In this document: piece after piece, positions 46,553 through 55,409 of the stretch
How the letters are laid out: the number at the start of each line of letters is the position of its first letter
How positions within the stretch are numbered: the first letter of the stretch is position 1
NCBI GenBank assembly: GCA_023460315.1
Contig: JAEWQO010000125.1
Span: 78,519 to 142,518 of the forward strand
Direction: 5' to 3'
Origin: Actinomycetes bacterium
Lineage (GTDB): Bacteria; Actinomycetota; Coriobacteriia; Coriobacteriales; Eggerthellaceae
DNA length: 64,000 nt
The notes under the pieces: generated by a model
What the model saw: only the letters and a program-made list of their open reading frames with translations
Database searches by the model: none
Told to the model about the DNA's origin: nothing
Translations under genes and position numbers: made by a program

Positions 46553-46804
46553 CTACGCTTCGGGACGAACGTGGATCCTACGCTTCACGCCTTGCGTGAA
46601 TTCCAGCGTTCCGTCGCACAGGGCGAACAAGGTGTCATCTTTGCCGCGACCGACATTGTCGCCCGGGTGAAATTTCGTCCCGCGCTGACGGACGATGACG
46701 TTGCCCGTCTTGACAGCCTGGCCGCCAAACATCTTCACACCGAGTCGTTGCGCATGGGAATCGCGACCGTTACGCGAAGATCCGAGACCTTTCTTGTGAG
46801 CCAT
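46553..46804 (-). CDS. rpmA: Ribosomal protein L27
   Basis: 83 residues starting MAHKKGLGSSRNGRDSHAQ, the standard L27 N-terminus, with KMFGGQAVKTGNVIVRQRGT. It starts with the mature form and lacks the cleaved N-terminal extension found in many Firmicutes, so no Prp-type processing is expected. L27 reaches the peptidyl-transferase centre of the 50S subunit. It lies 18 bases after rplU. Confidence 0.97.
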   Translation of the reverse strand: MAHKKGLGSSRNGRDSHAQRLGVKMFGGQAVKTGNVIVRQRGTKFHPGDNVGRGKDDTLFALCDGTLEFTQGVKRRIHVRPEA

Positions 46805-46822
46805 GGTGCTTCCTCCCTTGCT

Positions 46823-47212
46823 TTATTCGGCGTCGTCCGACGCGGGCTTCTCGACAGGTTCCTCAACAGCCTTGGCCTTCTTGGCAGCCGGCTTCTTGGC
46901 CTTTGCCGAGCCGATCGAATCGATCTCGACGCGAGTCAGCATCTGACGATGGCCGCGCATCTTCTTGTAGTTCTTGCGCTTCTTGAACTTGAACACCAGC
47001 TGCTTCTCACCCCGGAACTGCTCCAAGATGATGGCGGTGACCTTGGTCGCGGCGGCCTTGGCCGGATCGGCCTCGACCTTCTTGCCGTCGACGATGCAAA
47101 TGGCATCAAGCTCGACCTTTGCGCCAACCTCGGCGTCGAGCTTCTCGATGTTCAGTTTGTCTCCGGGGGCAACCTTGTACTGCTTGCCGCCCGTCTTTAC
47201 GATTGCGTACAT
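46823..47212 (-). CDS. rplU: Ribosomal protein L21
   Basis: 129 residues from the ATG at 47212 (MYAIVKTGGKQYKV); an upstream in-frame start at 47269 falls within the leader hairpin. The body is typical L21, and a Lys/Ala/Glu-rich tail of about 28 residues (KAKKPAAKKAKAVEEPVEK) extends the C-terminus beyond many homologues. It binds 23S rRNA. First gene of the rplU-rpmA unit. Confidence 0.96.
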   Translation of the reverse strand: MYAIVKTGGKQYKVAPGDKLNIEKLDAEVGAKVELDAICIVDGKKVEADPAKAAATKVTAIILEQFRGEKQLVFKFKKRKNYKKMRGHRQMLTRVEIDSIGSAKAKKPAAKKAKAVEEPVEKPASDDAE

Positions 47213-47563
47213 GAACGTCTCCTCATTTATTTTCAATCTGCACTCCCTTGCGGGGAGTGGAAAACGCAAGGTAATATCCTATCAGCGCGTCACCATCGAG
47301 TCAACATCTGACGCGTGATTTTCTGTTATTCCCGCAATTTCCGTATGTTCAGCCGCATCATGATATCAGAGCTTGCAGGCCGCAGGCGTGAAGCCCCCCA
47401 TTATTTCGGCTATTTTCACATCTCCGCCGCGCCCCGGGACTGCGGACACCGCCCTTGCTGCCGCACGCCGGCACTCCCCTCTCACGCAAGACTCGGAAGG
47501 GGACGAGCGGACGCAGGAGCTCCGCCAGCCCTCTCCCGGTCGCGACACGGCGGCATACGCCCC
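47213..47563. other. Non-coding stretch between rplU and polA
   Basis: A 351-bp gap with the rplU promoter and leader at its left and the region downstream of polA at its right. No gene and no clear polA terminator were found. Confidence 0.5.
47241..47304 (-). promoter_or_regulatory. rplU promoter and leader hairpin
   Basis: TTGACT (47299-47304) and TAGGAT (47276-47281) are 17 bp apart on the minus strand. The leader holds CACTCCC (47241-47247) paired with GGGAGTG (47253-47259), just before the ribosome-binding site. It may be an autogenous control site for L21. Confidence 0.6.
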
Positions 47564-50191
47564 TCAGTGAGCCTCCGCCCAGGTGTCGCCGGAGGAAATT
47601 CCCACCTCGAGCGGCACGCGCAGCGAGGCGACGTTCTCCATCACCTCCCGCACCAGGGCGCTCAGGGAATCCATTTCTTCAAGCGGCACGCTGAAATCCA
47701 ACTCGTCATGCACCTGCAGCAGCAGCTTCGCGCGGAACTCCCCTTCCATGAGGCGACGCTGCACCTCAGTCATGGCCAGCTTGATGACGTCGGCGGCACT
47801 GCCCTGCATGGGGTGGTTCATGGCCGTGCGCTCGCCAAAGCCCCGCTGGTTGGCATTGCTTGCCCGCAGTTCGGGAATATGGCGCTTGCGGCCGAACATC
47901 GTCTCGGCGTAACCTTTCGCCTTTGCCTCCTCGATGGTGGAATCCAGGTACGTGCGCACGCCGGGATACGCCTCGAAATAGCGATCGATCATCTCTTTGG
48001 CCTCAGAGAACGGAATGCCGAGACTCTGAGAGAGCCCGAAGGCCTGCTGCCCGTAGACGATGCCGAAGTTGACCGCTTTCGCGCGGCTGCGCAACTCGGG
48101 CGTGATGTCCTCGACGTTGAGCCCGAACACCCGAGCCGCCGTGTTGGCATGGAAGTCGGCGCCGGAACAAAACGCCTCGATGAGCCCTTCATCGCCCGAC
48201 AGGTGGGCAAGCAAGCGCAATTCTATCTGGGAGTAGTCCGCGGAAAGAAACTTCTCTCCTTTCCTAAGCGGCACGAAGCACTCGCGAATCTGACGGCCGA
48301 AGTCCGTGCGCACGGGAATGTTTTGCAAGTTCGGATCCGACGAGGAGAGGCGCCCGGTCGTGGTGACCGTCTCGTTGAAGCTGGTATGAACGCGCCCGTC
48401 TCCCGCCCTCATGCGCGGCAGGGCATCGATGTAGGTCGACTTGATCTTGGACAGCTCGCGATAGCGCAGCACCAGAACGGGCAACTCGTGCTCGTTTGCG
48501 AGCTCCTTGAGCACCGCGGCGTCGGTGGAGTAGCCCCGCTGGGTCTTCTTGCCAGGAGTGAGCCCCAACACCTCGAACAGGATGTGCGAGAGCTGCTTGG
48601 GTGAATCGAGGTTGAACCGCTCGCCGGCACTGTCGAAAATGCGCTGGGAAAGCTCATCCAGTTCAGCTTGGGTGGTTTGTCCAAGCTTCGCCAGGCGCTC
48701 GGCATCGATGGCGGCTCCCGTGCGCTCCACCAGCGCGAGCACGGCGACGAGCGGCAAGTCGATGTCGAAGTAGGCGGCCCGGCTGCCATCGCGCTCAAGA
48801 GCCTCGGTCAGCGGACCCACCAGCAGACGTGCGGCGGCGGCCTGGACCGCCGCGCGTTCGGCCTCCCCCTCCGCTTCGGGAAGCACGCCGCCGCAGTAGG
48901 CATCAAGCAACGCGTCGAACGAGTATTCCGACACCGACGAATTCAACACGTACCCCGCAAGGCCCAGATCGAAAGCCCGCATTCCCACCAGTTCCTCATC
49001 GGTGAGGAGGGCAGGCTCGGACGTGTCGGCCGGATAGATGCGGTGCACGCTGCGCTTGATGTCAAGCGCAGCGAATGGAGCGTTGCGCACCACCTGCGCA
49101 AACTCCTCCAACGCTTCGCCATCCTCGAACAGCGCCGTGCCTGCGCTGGTATTGACGGCGCAGTGCAAACCAGCGCTGAACAGCGAGACCTGGTCAGGTT
49201 CGGCAAACGCCACGCCCAGCGTCTCGCCGCGTTCGACGGCGGCGGCGACGAGCTCCCGCGCCTGATCCCCCGAAAACACCGGCTCCCAAACAAGGGGAGC
49301 AACCTTTCTTTCAAGCTCTCGGCCAACAAGCTTGAGCACGCGATTGAGGTGCGCGTTGAACTGCACCTTCTTGAAGGCCTTGGCCACCGTGTCCGGATCG
49401 AACGAGGGAAAGCTGACATCCTCCAAATCGAGGGGGAAATCGAGGTCGCGCACAATGGTGGCAACTTCACGGCTGGCAAACGCCGCATCCCTGTTCTCGA
49501 CGATGCGTTCCTTCTGCTTGCCCTTGAGGTCATCGACGTTGTCATAAAGCCCCTCAAGCGTGCCATAGGATTGCAACAGCTTTGAAGCCGTTTTCTCGCC
49601 AATGCCCGGAACGCCCGGGATGTTGTCGGACGAGTCTCCCTTAAGGCCGAGATAGTCAGGCACCTGATCGGGAGTCACCCCGTAGCGCTCGAGCACTTCG
49701 GCAGGCCCATAGATGGCCACGTCGGTGATGCCCTTCTTGGTGGTGACGATGCAGGTCTTCTCGGTGGCCAGCTGATAGGCATCCTTGTCGCCCGTCACCA
49801 GCAGCGTCTCGTAACCAAGCGCCTCGTCGCGCGCCGCCACGGTGCCCATGATGTCATCGCCCTCCCAACCTTTGATGCGAACAACCGGCACGTCCATGGC
49901 CTCCAGCAGTTCCTCGATGATGGGAAACTGCACCTTCAGGTCGTCGTCCATGGGCGGACGCTGCGCCTTGTACTGCTCGAGGGCCTTCATGCGAAACGCC
50001 GGGCGTCCGGCATCAAAAGCGCAGATGATTGCATCAGGACTCGCCATCTCGACAAACTTGAGCAGCATCGCCAAAAAGCCGAATACGGCGTTGGTCGGTC
50101 GCCCATCGGGCGCATTCATGGTCGGGGGCACCGCATGATAGGCGCGGTGCATCAGCGAATTGCCGTCGATGACGGCGATCTTCTTCGGCAT
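47564..50191 (-). CDS. polA: DNA polymerase I
   Basis: 875 residues from the ATG at 50191, with GGAGG eight bases upstream. The N-terminal 5'-3' exonuclease domain (IDGNSLMHRAYHA; DKDAYQL) is intact. The 3'-5' proofreading domain has lost its acidic motifs (LGVAFAEPD in place of the DTETD motif). The polymerase domain has motif A SADYSQIELR, motif B RAKAVNFGIVYGQ and motif C QVHDELDF. It fills repair gaps and removes RNA primers. Loss of proofreading is known in Bacillus and Mycobacterium Pol I. A promoter candidate lies at 50227-50254. Confidence 0.96.
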   Translation of the reverse strand: MPKKIAVIDGNSLMHRAYHAVPPTMNAPDGRPTNAVFGFLAMLLKFVEMASPDAIICAFDAGRPAFRMKALEQYKAQRPPMDDDLKVQFPIIEELLEAMDVPVVRIKGWEGDDIMGTVAARDEALGYETLLVTGDKDAYQLATEKTCIVTTKKGITDVAIYGPAEVLERYGVTPDQVPDYLGLKGDSSDNIPGVPGIGEKTASKLLQSYGTLEGLYDNVDDLKGKQKERIVENRDAAFASREVATIVRDLDFPLDLEDVSFPSFDPDTVAKAFKKVQFNAHLNRVLKLVGRELERKVAPLVWEPVFSGDQARELVAAAVERGETLGVAFAEPDQVSLFSAGLHCAVNTSAGTALFEDGEALEEFAQVVRNAPFAALDIKRSVHRIYPADTSEPALLTDEELVGMRAFDLGLAGYVLNSSVSEYSFDALLDAYCGGVLPEAEGEAERAAVQAAAARLLVGPLTEALERDGSRAAYFDIDLPLVAVLALVERTGAAIDAERLAKLGQTTQAELDELSQRIFDSAGERFNLDSPKQLSHILFEVLGLTPGKKTQRGYSTDAAVLKELANEHELPVLVLRYRELSKIKSTYIDALPRMRAGDGRVHTSFNETVTTTGRLSSSDPNLQNIPVRTDFGRQIRECFVPLRKGEKFLSADYSQIELRLLAHLSGDEGLIEAFCSGADFHANTAARVFGLNVEDITPELRSRAKAVNFGIVYGQQAFGLSQSLGIPFSEAKEMIDRYFEAYPGVRTYLDSTIEEAKAKGYAETMFGRKRHIPELRASNANQRGFGERTAMNHPMQGSAADVIKLAMTEVQRRLMEGEFRAKLLLQVHDELDFSVPLEEMDSLSALVREVMENVASLRVPLEVGISSGDTWAEAH

Positions 50192-50226
50192 AGGGCGGTC
50201 CTCCGTCGTTCGTTTCGTGAACGACC

Positions 50227-50254
50227 AGTATAGAACAAGGAGCAGCGCCACCAA
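50227..50254 (-). promoter_or_regulatory. Candidate polA promoter
   Basis: TTGGTG (50249-50254) and TATACT (50227-50232) are 16 bp apart on the minus strand, leaving a leader of about 30 bases. Confidence 0.5.
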
Positions 50255-50352
50255 GCACGGCAGGGAGGAGAAACAGAGAATCAACCGGGGCCGCTTCATG
50301 CCCGGCAACCGACCTCGGCACGCCGAAAGCACCCTCAAACGTCAAAGACGGC

Positions 50353-50409
50353 GGCTCTGGCGCCCTCCCATGCCAAACGCGCGGAAGGGTGCCAGAGCCG
50401 AGTCAAGCG
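50353..50409 (-). terminator. Terminator-like hairpin after the GlnR-like gene
   Basis: GGCTCTGGCGCCCT (50353-50366) pairs with AGGGTGCCAGAGCC (50396-50409) through 14 bp with one G-T pair, 54 bases after the stop codon. A short TTTG follows on the minus strand. Confidence 0.55.
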
Positions 50410-50463
50410 AGCCTTCTTGGCTCTTCCCACCTCCCTGCGGGGGACGTGGGGATTCCCGCGTCT

Positions 50464-51138
50464 CTAGGCACTCCAGAGATAGCCGACGCCACGGACGGTC
50501 TCGAGATGCTGCGCGAGGTCGGGACCGAGTTTGGAACGCACCCGGCGGACATGGACATCGACCGTGCGCGAACCCCCGTAGTAATCGAACCCCCACACGC
50601 GGCGCAGGAGCGCGTCGCGCGAGTAGGTGCGACCGGGATGCGTCACCAGGAAAGCCAGCAATGCGTACTCAAGGTAGGTGAGGTCGAGGGGCTCGCCGGC
50701 GACGGTGACCTGATAGGTCGCCAGGTTGATGGTCATGGCCTCAACGACCAGAAAGTCGGAGACGGAACTCTCGTTGCCCGGCCACAGCAGCTGACGAATG
50801 CGGGCAGCGCATTCGTCAGACGTTGCTCCATGCACAACAAAATCGCTCTTCACCTGCACGGGCAGCCGAAATTCCGACAGCTGGTCGTCACCGACGATGA
50901 TGAGAAGAGACGCAGATCCGTCTTCCAACATCATCTGCTCGGCCTGGGCCACATTGGCCAGCGCGTCTCCGCGAGCTTCATAGATGACCAAGTCGTAGTT
51001 GGGATGCTGGGCCAGCAACTTCTTGAACTGCAGCGAGGATCCCGCCGCAACATCGACATCGAGGCCTGCGAGCACCTGCTGGAATTTATGGGCATTGTCC
51101 AGGCTGTCGGCCACAAAGATGACAAGCTTGCGTTGCAT
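50464..51138 (-). CDS. glnR: Orphan OmpR-type response regulator, GlnR-like
   Basis: 224 residues: an N-terminal receiver-like domain (1-120) and a C-terminal OmpR winged helix (about 130-224, RTYSRDALLRRVWGFDYYGGSRTVDVHVRRVRSKL shown here only by its core RTVDVHVRRVRSKL). The receiver lacks the phospho-acceptor setting; DLVIYEARGD has Glu where the conserved Asp-containing strand ends. This is a feature of the actinobacterial nitrogen regulator GlnR. It lies 31 bases after glnA, and the glnA promoter carries 11-bp-phased GAAAC half-sites of the GlnR type. No sensor kinase is adjacent. Confidence 0.75.
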   Translation of the reverse strand: MQRKLVIFVADSLDNAHKFQQVLAGLDVDVAAGSSLQFKKLLAQHPNYDLVIYEARGDALANVAQAEQMMLEDGSASLLIIVGDDQLSEFRLPVQVKSDFVVHGATSDECAARIRQLLWPGNESSVSDFLVVEAMTINLATYQVTVAGEPLDLTYLEYALLAFLVTHPGRTYSRDALLRRVWGFDYYGGSRTVDVHVRRVRSKLGPDLAQHLETVRGVGYLWSA

Positions 51139-51169
51139 GGTCAGGCCCCCGTTCTCTCATGCGACCTCA

Positions 51170-52513
51170 TCACAGCACCGCCAGATAACGATCATGCTCC
51201 CACTGGGAAACGAATCCCTGGTAGTCGTTCCACTCGGAACGCTTGGCCTCAACCAGATAGGCGTGGATATGCTCTCCTAACGTCTCTCGCATGAGCTCGG
51301 ATTCCGCAAAAAGCTCCACCGCTTCGCCCAAACTCTCCGGCAGCGTCTCAAGACCCTGCCGACGCAAGTCCTGACGGGAAAGCGTGAACAGATCCTGATC
51401 CTCGGTCGGAGGGCACAGCTCAAGCTCGTCTTCGATGCCCTTGAGACCCGCCGCCAGCATGACCGCGAACGCCAGATAGGGGTTCGCGGCAGGATCGGGG
51501 CTGCGCAGCTCGATGCGACAGGCGTCTTCGCGATTCGGACGATAACCGGGCACGCGCACCAACGTCGACCGGTTGCGGCTTGCCCAGGACAGGTACGTGG
51601 GCGCCTCGCCCCCCGAAATGAGCCGCTTGTATGAGTTCACATACTGATTCGTGACGGCGCAGAACTCGGGAGCATATTTGAGGATGCCCGCAACATAATG
51701 CTTCGCGGTTTTCGACAGACTGTGGCCTTGGGGGTCGGATGGATCAAAGAACGCATTGTTGCCGTCAAAGTCAAACAGGCTCTGATGGACATGCATTCCG
51801 CTCCCTGGCTCGTCCGCCAACGGCTTGGGCATGAACGAGGCATACACGCCATGCTTGAGGGCGATCTCCTTCACCACCAGCTTATAGGTCATGACGGCAT
51901 CGGCCATGGACAGCGCATCGGTGAACCGCAGGTCTATCTCATGCTGGGACGGACCGTTCTCGTGATGGGAATACTCGACGGGAATGCCCATCTTCTCCAG
52001 GGTGAGCACGGTGTCACGCCGCAGGTCGCTAGCATAGTCAAGGCTGGTCAGATCAAAGTATCCGCCACGGTCGAGCACCTCGGCGCCATCGGGTTCCTTG
52101 AAGTAGTAGAATTCCAACTCCGGGCCCACGTTGAACACATAGCCCATGTCTTGAGCCTTCGCCACCGTACGGGCGAGCACATGGCGCGGGTCGCCTTCGA
52201 ACGGCGCGCCGTCAGGCGTGCGAATGTCGCAAAACATACGCGCTACCGCATTGTGCTCGGGGCGCCATGGCAGCACCTGAAACGTCGAAGTGTCGGGAAA
52301 CGCCAGCATGTCGGATTCCTGCGTGCGGCAGAAGCCCTCGACGCAGCTTCCGTCGAAACCCATGCCGTCGGCAAGCGCGTTTTCCATCTCGCTTGGGGTG
52401 ACGGCAAAGGACTTCATCGTCCCCAGCACGTCAGTGAACCAAAAGCGGACAAAATGGACATCGCGGCTCTTGATGGTCTTGAGGACGAAATCCTGTTCGG
52501 GGTTGGCGGTCAT
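51170..52513 (-). CDS. glnA: Glutamine synthetase, class I
   Basis: 447 residues, the short GSI-alpha size. Metal- and ATP-binding motifs include DGSCVEGF, VGPELEFYYF, GPSQHEIDLRF, MHVHQSLF and RIELRSPDPAANPYL. It makes glutamine from glutamate and ammonia with ATP. The short class is not adenylylated in relatives and is controlled by feedback and by transcription. The gene precedes the GlnR-like regulator and has a consensus -10 TATAAT with GlnR-type half-sites. Confidence 0.97.
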   Translation of the reverse strand: MTANPEQDFVLKTIKSRDVHFVRFWFTDVLGTMKSFAVTPSEMENALADGMGFDGSCVEGFCRTQESDMLAFPDTSTFQVLPWRPEHNAVARMFCDIRTPDGAPFEGDPRHVLARTVAKAQDMGYVFNVGPELEFYYFKEPDGAEVLDRGGYFDLTSLDYASDLRRDTVLTLEKMGIPVEYSHHENGPSQHEIDLRFTDALSMADAVMTYKLVVKEIALKHGVYASFMPKPLADEPGSGMHVHQSLFDFDGNNAFFDPSDPQGHSLSKTAKHYVAGILKYAPEFCAVTNQYVNSYKRLISGGEAPTYLSWASRNRSTLVRVPGYRPNREDACRIELRSPDPAANPYLAFAVMLAAGLKGIEDELELCPPTEDQDLFTLSRQDLRRQGLETLPESLGEAVELFAESELMRETLGEHIHAYLVEAKRSEWNDYQGFVSQWEHDRYLAVL

Positions 52514-52539
52514 CGGGATGTCCTTTCTCTCGAAGCCCC

Positions 52540-52581
52540 ATTATACCCCGTGATGTTTCGGAGAGGTTTCATCGCGTTTTC
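52540..52581 (-). promoter_or_regulatory. glnA promoter with GlnR-type operator
   Basis: On the minus strand GAAAA (52577-52581), GAAAC (52566-52570) and GAAAC (52555-52559) recur at exact 11-bp steps. They are followed by the consensus -10 TATAAT (52540-52545). This is the GAAAC-N6 spacing of actinobacterial GlnR boxes. No -35 consensus is present, which fits an activated promoter. Confidence 0.65.
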
Positions 52582-52713
52582 AAGCAGCGAACGAACCGAT
52601 GCCGCAGAGGAACGCAGGAGTGAGAGACGCAGATGCTAGTACGGAACACGGGTGCGGAACGCGTCCTCGCTTTTGCTCGGGCGCGACGGTTTCGCCCGTC
52701 ACCTGAAAAGGCC

Positions 52714-52752
52714 CGAAAGCTGCAGGTCGAAATACAGGACCTGCAGCTTTCG
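52714..52752 (-). terminator. Terminator hairpin after metQ
   Basis: CGAAAGCTGCAGGTC (52714-52728) and GACCTGCAGCTTTCG (52738-52752) form a perfect 15-bp stem with a nine-base loop, 28 bases after the metQ stop. GGGCCTTTTC follows on the minus strand. Confidence 0.7.
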
Positions 52753-52780
52753 CAGAGACGGCATCCCGCAGGAGGCGCGT

Positions 52781-53641
52781 TCAGCCCTTCAGGGCAGCAA
52801 GGCTGTCAGCCTTGCCCGGATACAGGCCCAACGTCTCAAGATGGATTGACCCCGCCGACACAAGGGTGGTTCCGTTCTCGGCGTTGTAATCCTCCAAATA
52901 GGCGATATGCTGGAAATAGTTCGCATCCAACTCCCCATCGGCCAGCGCCACGTTCGGCTGGATGTAGTCGGAGTACTCGACGACCTCAAGCGTGTATCCA
53001 TGATTGGCCAGGATGTCTTTCACCTGCGCGAGAATCTCCGCATGGGGAGTCGGAGAAGCACCTACCTTGATCACGGTGTCGCCTTCCTTCGCATCCTCAA
53101 TCTCGGTATTGCCCTTGGCATCGATGGGCACGACGGCTCCGTCGAAGGTACTCTCGATGTAATCACGGGCAGTGCTGCTCTGAAGCGCCGTGACGAGCGC
53201 CTTGATCTTGTCGCTGTTCTCGTCCCCGTCACGCACGGCAATGACATTTGCATACTTCCCGGCAGCCTCAGAATCCGCGTCCTCCTTGGCCAGAGCTGTG
53301 TTGATGTCGATTCCCGCGCCAATGGCATAGTTGGCGTTGATGACAGCTGCATCGACATCCTGCAGTGTGCGCGGCAGGGCGGCCGCTTCGGTTTCGACGA
53401 TTTCGATGTTGTTCGGGTTCTCAACAATATCGTTCTTGGTGGCGTCGAGGCCGACACCGTCCCTGAGCGTGATAAGACCCTGATCCTGCAGCAGCAACAG
53501 CGCGCGGGCCTCGTTCGTCGGATCTGACGGCACGGCAATCTGCACGCTCTTTGCCGCGCTGCCACAGCCAACCAGAGCGGCAAGTGCCGCGCCTGCAATC
53601 GCGACGGTGACGGCCGCCTTCGCTATTTTCGATGGTTTCAT
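52781..53641 (-). CDS. metQ: Methionine-binding lipoprotein MetQ
   Basis: 286 residues from the ATG at 53641, which directly starts a lipoprotein signal peptide (hydrophobic stretch, then LVGCGS lipobox, Cys at about 26). NlpA/MetQ-family substrate-binding fold: KVGASPTPHAEIL, YIQPNVALADGELDANYFQH. It captures methionine outside the membrane for MetNI. It is the last gene of metNIQ and is followed by a strong hairpin. Confidence 0.95.
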   Translation of the reverse strand: MKPSKIAKAAVTVAIAGAALAALVGCGSAAKSVQIAVPSDPTNEARALLLLQDQGLITLRDGVGLDATKNDIVENPNNIEIVETEAAALPRTLQDVDAAVINANYAIGAGIDINTALAKEDADSEAAGKYANVIAVRDGDENSDKIKALVTALQSSTARDYIESTFDGAVVPIDAKGNTEIEDAKEGDTVIKVGASPTPHAEILAQVKDILANHGYTLEVVEYSDYIQPNVALADGELDANYFQHIAYLEDYNAENGTTLVSAGSIHLETLGLYPGKADSLAALKG

Positions 53642-53725
53642 GTTTGACCCTTTCTTCCGAGGTGACGCATTCAAATAACCGGCAAACTCCGCCTCGCGGC
53701 GAAAGCGCCGCCATAAAGGCAGATC

Positions 53726-54400
53726 TCAATTCCTCTTGTCAACCTTCCGGGCAATGATGTCGCCTGCGCTTTGGAATACCTGGACGAGAACGATGCACAG
53801 GATGACAGCTGCTATCATGACATCGTCTTGGTAGCGCTGATAGCCATAGCGAATGGCGATGTCGCCCAAACCGCCCGCGCCCACCGTTCCCGCCATGGCC
53901 GAATAGCCAAACAGCATGACAAACGTGATGGACACTCCCCTGACAAGCGACGGTAGGCTTTCGCGCAGAAACACTTTCACGACGATCTGCCAGACGCTCG
54001 CACCGAAGCTCTGGGCAGCCTCCACCAAACCGCCGTCAATCTCGGCCAGGCTCTGCTCAACCATACGCCCCACGAACGGGGCGGAAGCGACCACCAACGG
54101 CACGATGGCGCCGGGCACGCCAAGCGAGGTGCCCACAATCCATCGCGTCACGGGAATCAAGGCAACCAGCAAGATGATGAACGGAATGGACCGCCCCATA
54201 TTCACGATCCAGCCAAGCGCCGCATAGAGCACCCGATGTGGCCGCAACCCATCGGGACCGGTGACGATGAGCAAAACGCCCAGCGGAATGCCGATGAGGT
54301 ACGCGAAAAACGTGGAGACCCCCGTCATGATCATGGTGTCCCCTGTGCCCTGGGCAAGCAGCAGGCCATAGGTGTCAAACAGCGCAGACAAGTGCTCCAT
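53726..54400 (-). CDS. metI: Methionine ABC transporter permease MetI
   Basis: 224 residues with five hydrophobic segments and the EAA loop motif EAAQSFGASVWQIVVKVFL that contacts the ATPase. It forms the membrane channel of the methionine importer with MetN. The start at 54400 is two bases after the metN stop, and metQ follows after an 84-bp gap. Length is typical. Confidence 0.95.
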   Translation of the reverse strand: MEHLSALFDTYGLLLAQGTGDTMIMTGVSTFFAYLIGIPLGVLLIVTGPDGLRPHRVLYAALGWIVNMGRSIPFIILLVALIPVTRWIVGTSLGVPGAIVPLVVASAPFVGRMVEQSLAEIDGGLVEAAQSFGASVWQIVVKVFLRESLPSLVRGVSITFVMLFGYSAMAGTVGAGGLGDIAIRYGYQRYQDDVMIAAVILCIVLVQVFQSAGDIIARKVDKRN

Positions 54401-54402
54401 GG

Positions 54403-55182
54403 TTAGCCCACCTGCCTGTCAGCGCTCGCACGCAGGTCCACAAGGCTGTCGTTCTCCAGCAGTTCCCGCGTCACCGGACTCTGCGGATTCGAGAACACGT
54501 CGGCCGTGCGCCCCGCTTCCACAATGCGGCCATCGTCGATGACCGCAAGGCGATTGCAAACCTTTTGCGCCACAGCCAAGGAATGGGTGATGACGACCAT
54601 CGTGACGCCCCATTCCGCGTTGATGCTTTTCAGCAGCTTCAGGACAGATGCCGTAGAACGGGTGTCGAGCGCACTCGTGGCCTCGTCGCACAGCATGATT
54701 TTCGGATTGTTGGCCAAGGCGCGGGCAATGGCCACACGCTGCTGCTGCCCACCTGACAACTGGCTGGGATAGCGTTCCGACAGATCGCCCAATCCCACAA
54801 CATCCAAAAGATCGCGGGCACGTTTCTCACGGGCATCCCTGCCTTCGTGGCGAAGCTCCAGAGGAAACGTCACGTTGCGCAGCACCGTACGCTGCTGGAA
54901 CAAGCTGAAATTCTGGAAAATCATGCCGATCGAAGAGCGGAGTTCCAGCAGCTGCCTGCCCGAAAAGTCCGTCACGTCTTCCCCGTCGATGGCGATGGTT
55001 CCCTCCGTCGGTCGCTCAAGCAAGTTGATGCAGCGGACAAGGGTCGACTTGCCCGCGCCCGAAGCACCGATGATGCCGAAAATGTCGCCATCCTCTATCG
55101 TCAGGTTCACGTTGCGAAGAGCATGGAGGGTCCCTGAAGCGCCATCCCCATACGTCTTGCTCAGATGTTGTATCTGGATCAT
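54403..55182 (-). CDS. metN: Methionine ABC transporter ATPase MetN, lacking the NIL domain
   Basis: 259 residues from the ATG at 55182, with Walker A GASGAGKS, signature LSGGQQQR and Walker B MLCDEATSALD. MetN proteins are usually near 340 residues, with a C-terminal NIL/ACT-like domain that binds methionine and shuts the transporter. Here the protein stops soon after the ATPase core (ends DLRASADRQVG), so substrate trans-inhibition should be lost. The assignment rests on the metI and metQ neighbours. An in-frame start at 55287 lies in the leader and is unlikely. Confidence 0.92.
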   Translation of the reverse strand: MIQIQHLSKTYGDGASGTLHALRNVNLTIEDGDIFGIIGASGAGKSTLVRCINLLERPTEGTIAIDGEDVTDFSGRQLLELRSSIGMIFQNFSLFQQRTVLRNVTFPLELRHEGRDAREKRARDLLDVVGLGDLSERYPSQLSGGQQQRVAIARALANNPKIMLCDEATSALDTRSTASVLKLLKSINAEWGVTMVVITHSLAVAQKVCNRLAVIDDGRIVEAGRTADVFSNPQSPVTRELLENDSLVDLRASADRQVG

Positions 55183-55235
55183 TGTTTCGCTCTCGCTTTT
55201 ATCTCGAGGAATACTGGACGTGCAGCGCACAGAAA

Positions 55236-55308
55236 GCGGCTCATCAGAGGCGATGGCCGCATGAAAGCTAGGCCCGAGCTCCGGCACCTGCGCCGAAGAG
55301 CTCAGGCT
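55236..55308 (-). promoter_or_regulatory. Structured leader of metNIQ, candidate riboswitch or attenuator
   Basis: Two strong hairpins lie in the leader. The first is built on GAGCTC (55276-55281 and 55298-55303) with an inner CGGC/GCCG and outer pairs. The second spans 55236-55260 (GCGGC-CATC paired with GATG-GCCGC, one bulged A) and is followed by TTT on the minus strand, like a terminator. It does not match the SAM riboswitches or T-boxes I know. Confidence 0.5.
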
Positions 55309-55380
55309 ACGGCATACCCCTGTTCAGGAGGTGAACGGAAAGTGCGCCGATATGTGCGAGACAAGAGTTCATACCTGGGT

Positions 55381-55409
55381 ATGATACAGGATGCTCCGCT
55401 TCTGTCCAA
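55381..55409 (-). promoter_or_regulatory. Candidate metNIQ promoter
   Basis: TTGGAC (55404-55409) and TATCAT (55381-55386) are 17 bp apart on the minus strand, giving a leader of about 190 bases. Confidence 0.55.

Noticed and set aside
50209..50225. GTTCGTTTCGTGAAC-like palindrome before polA as a LexA box
   Set aside because: The half-sites are in the reverse order (GTTC...GAAC) with the wrong spacing for LexA.
50192..50338. Longer polA N-terminus with a membrane segment
   Set aside because: It crosses the likely promoter, and the ATG at 50191 has a good ribosome-binding site and the conserved N-terminus.
55183..55380. Classical SAM-I riboswitch or T-box before metN
   Set aside because: Hairpins are present, but the conserved core sequences of these classes are not seen.
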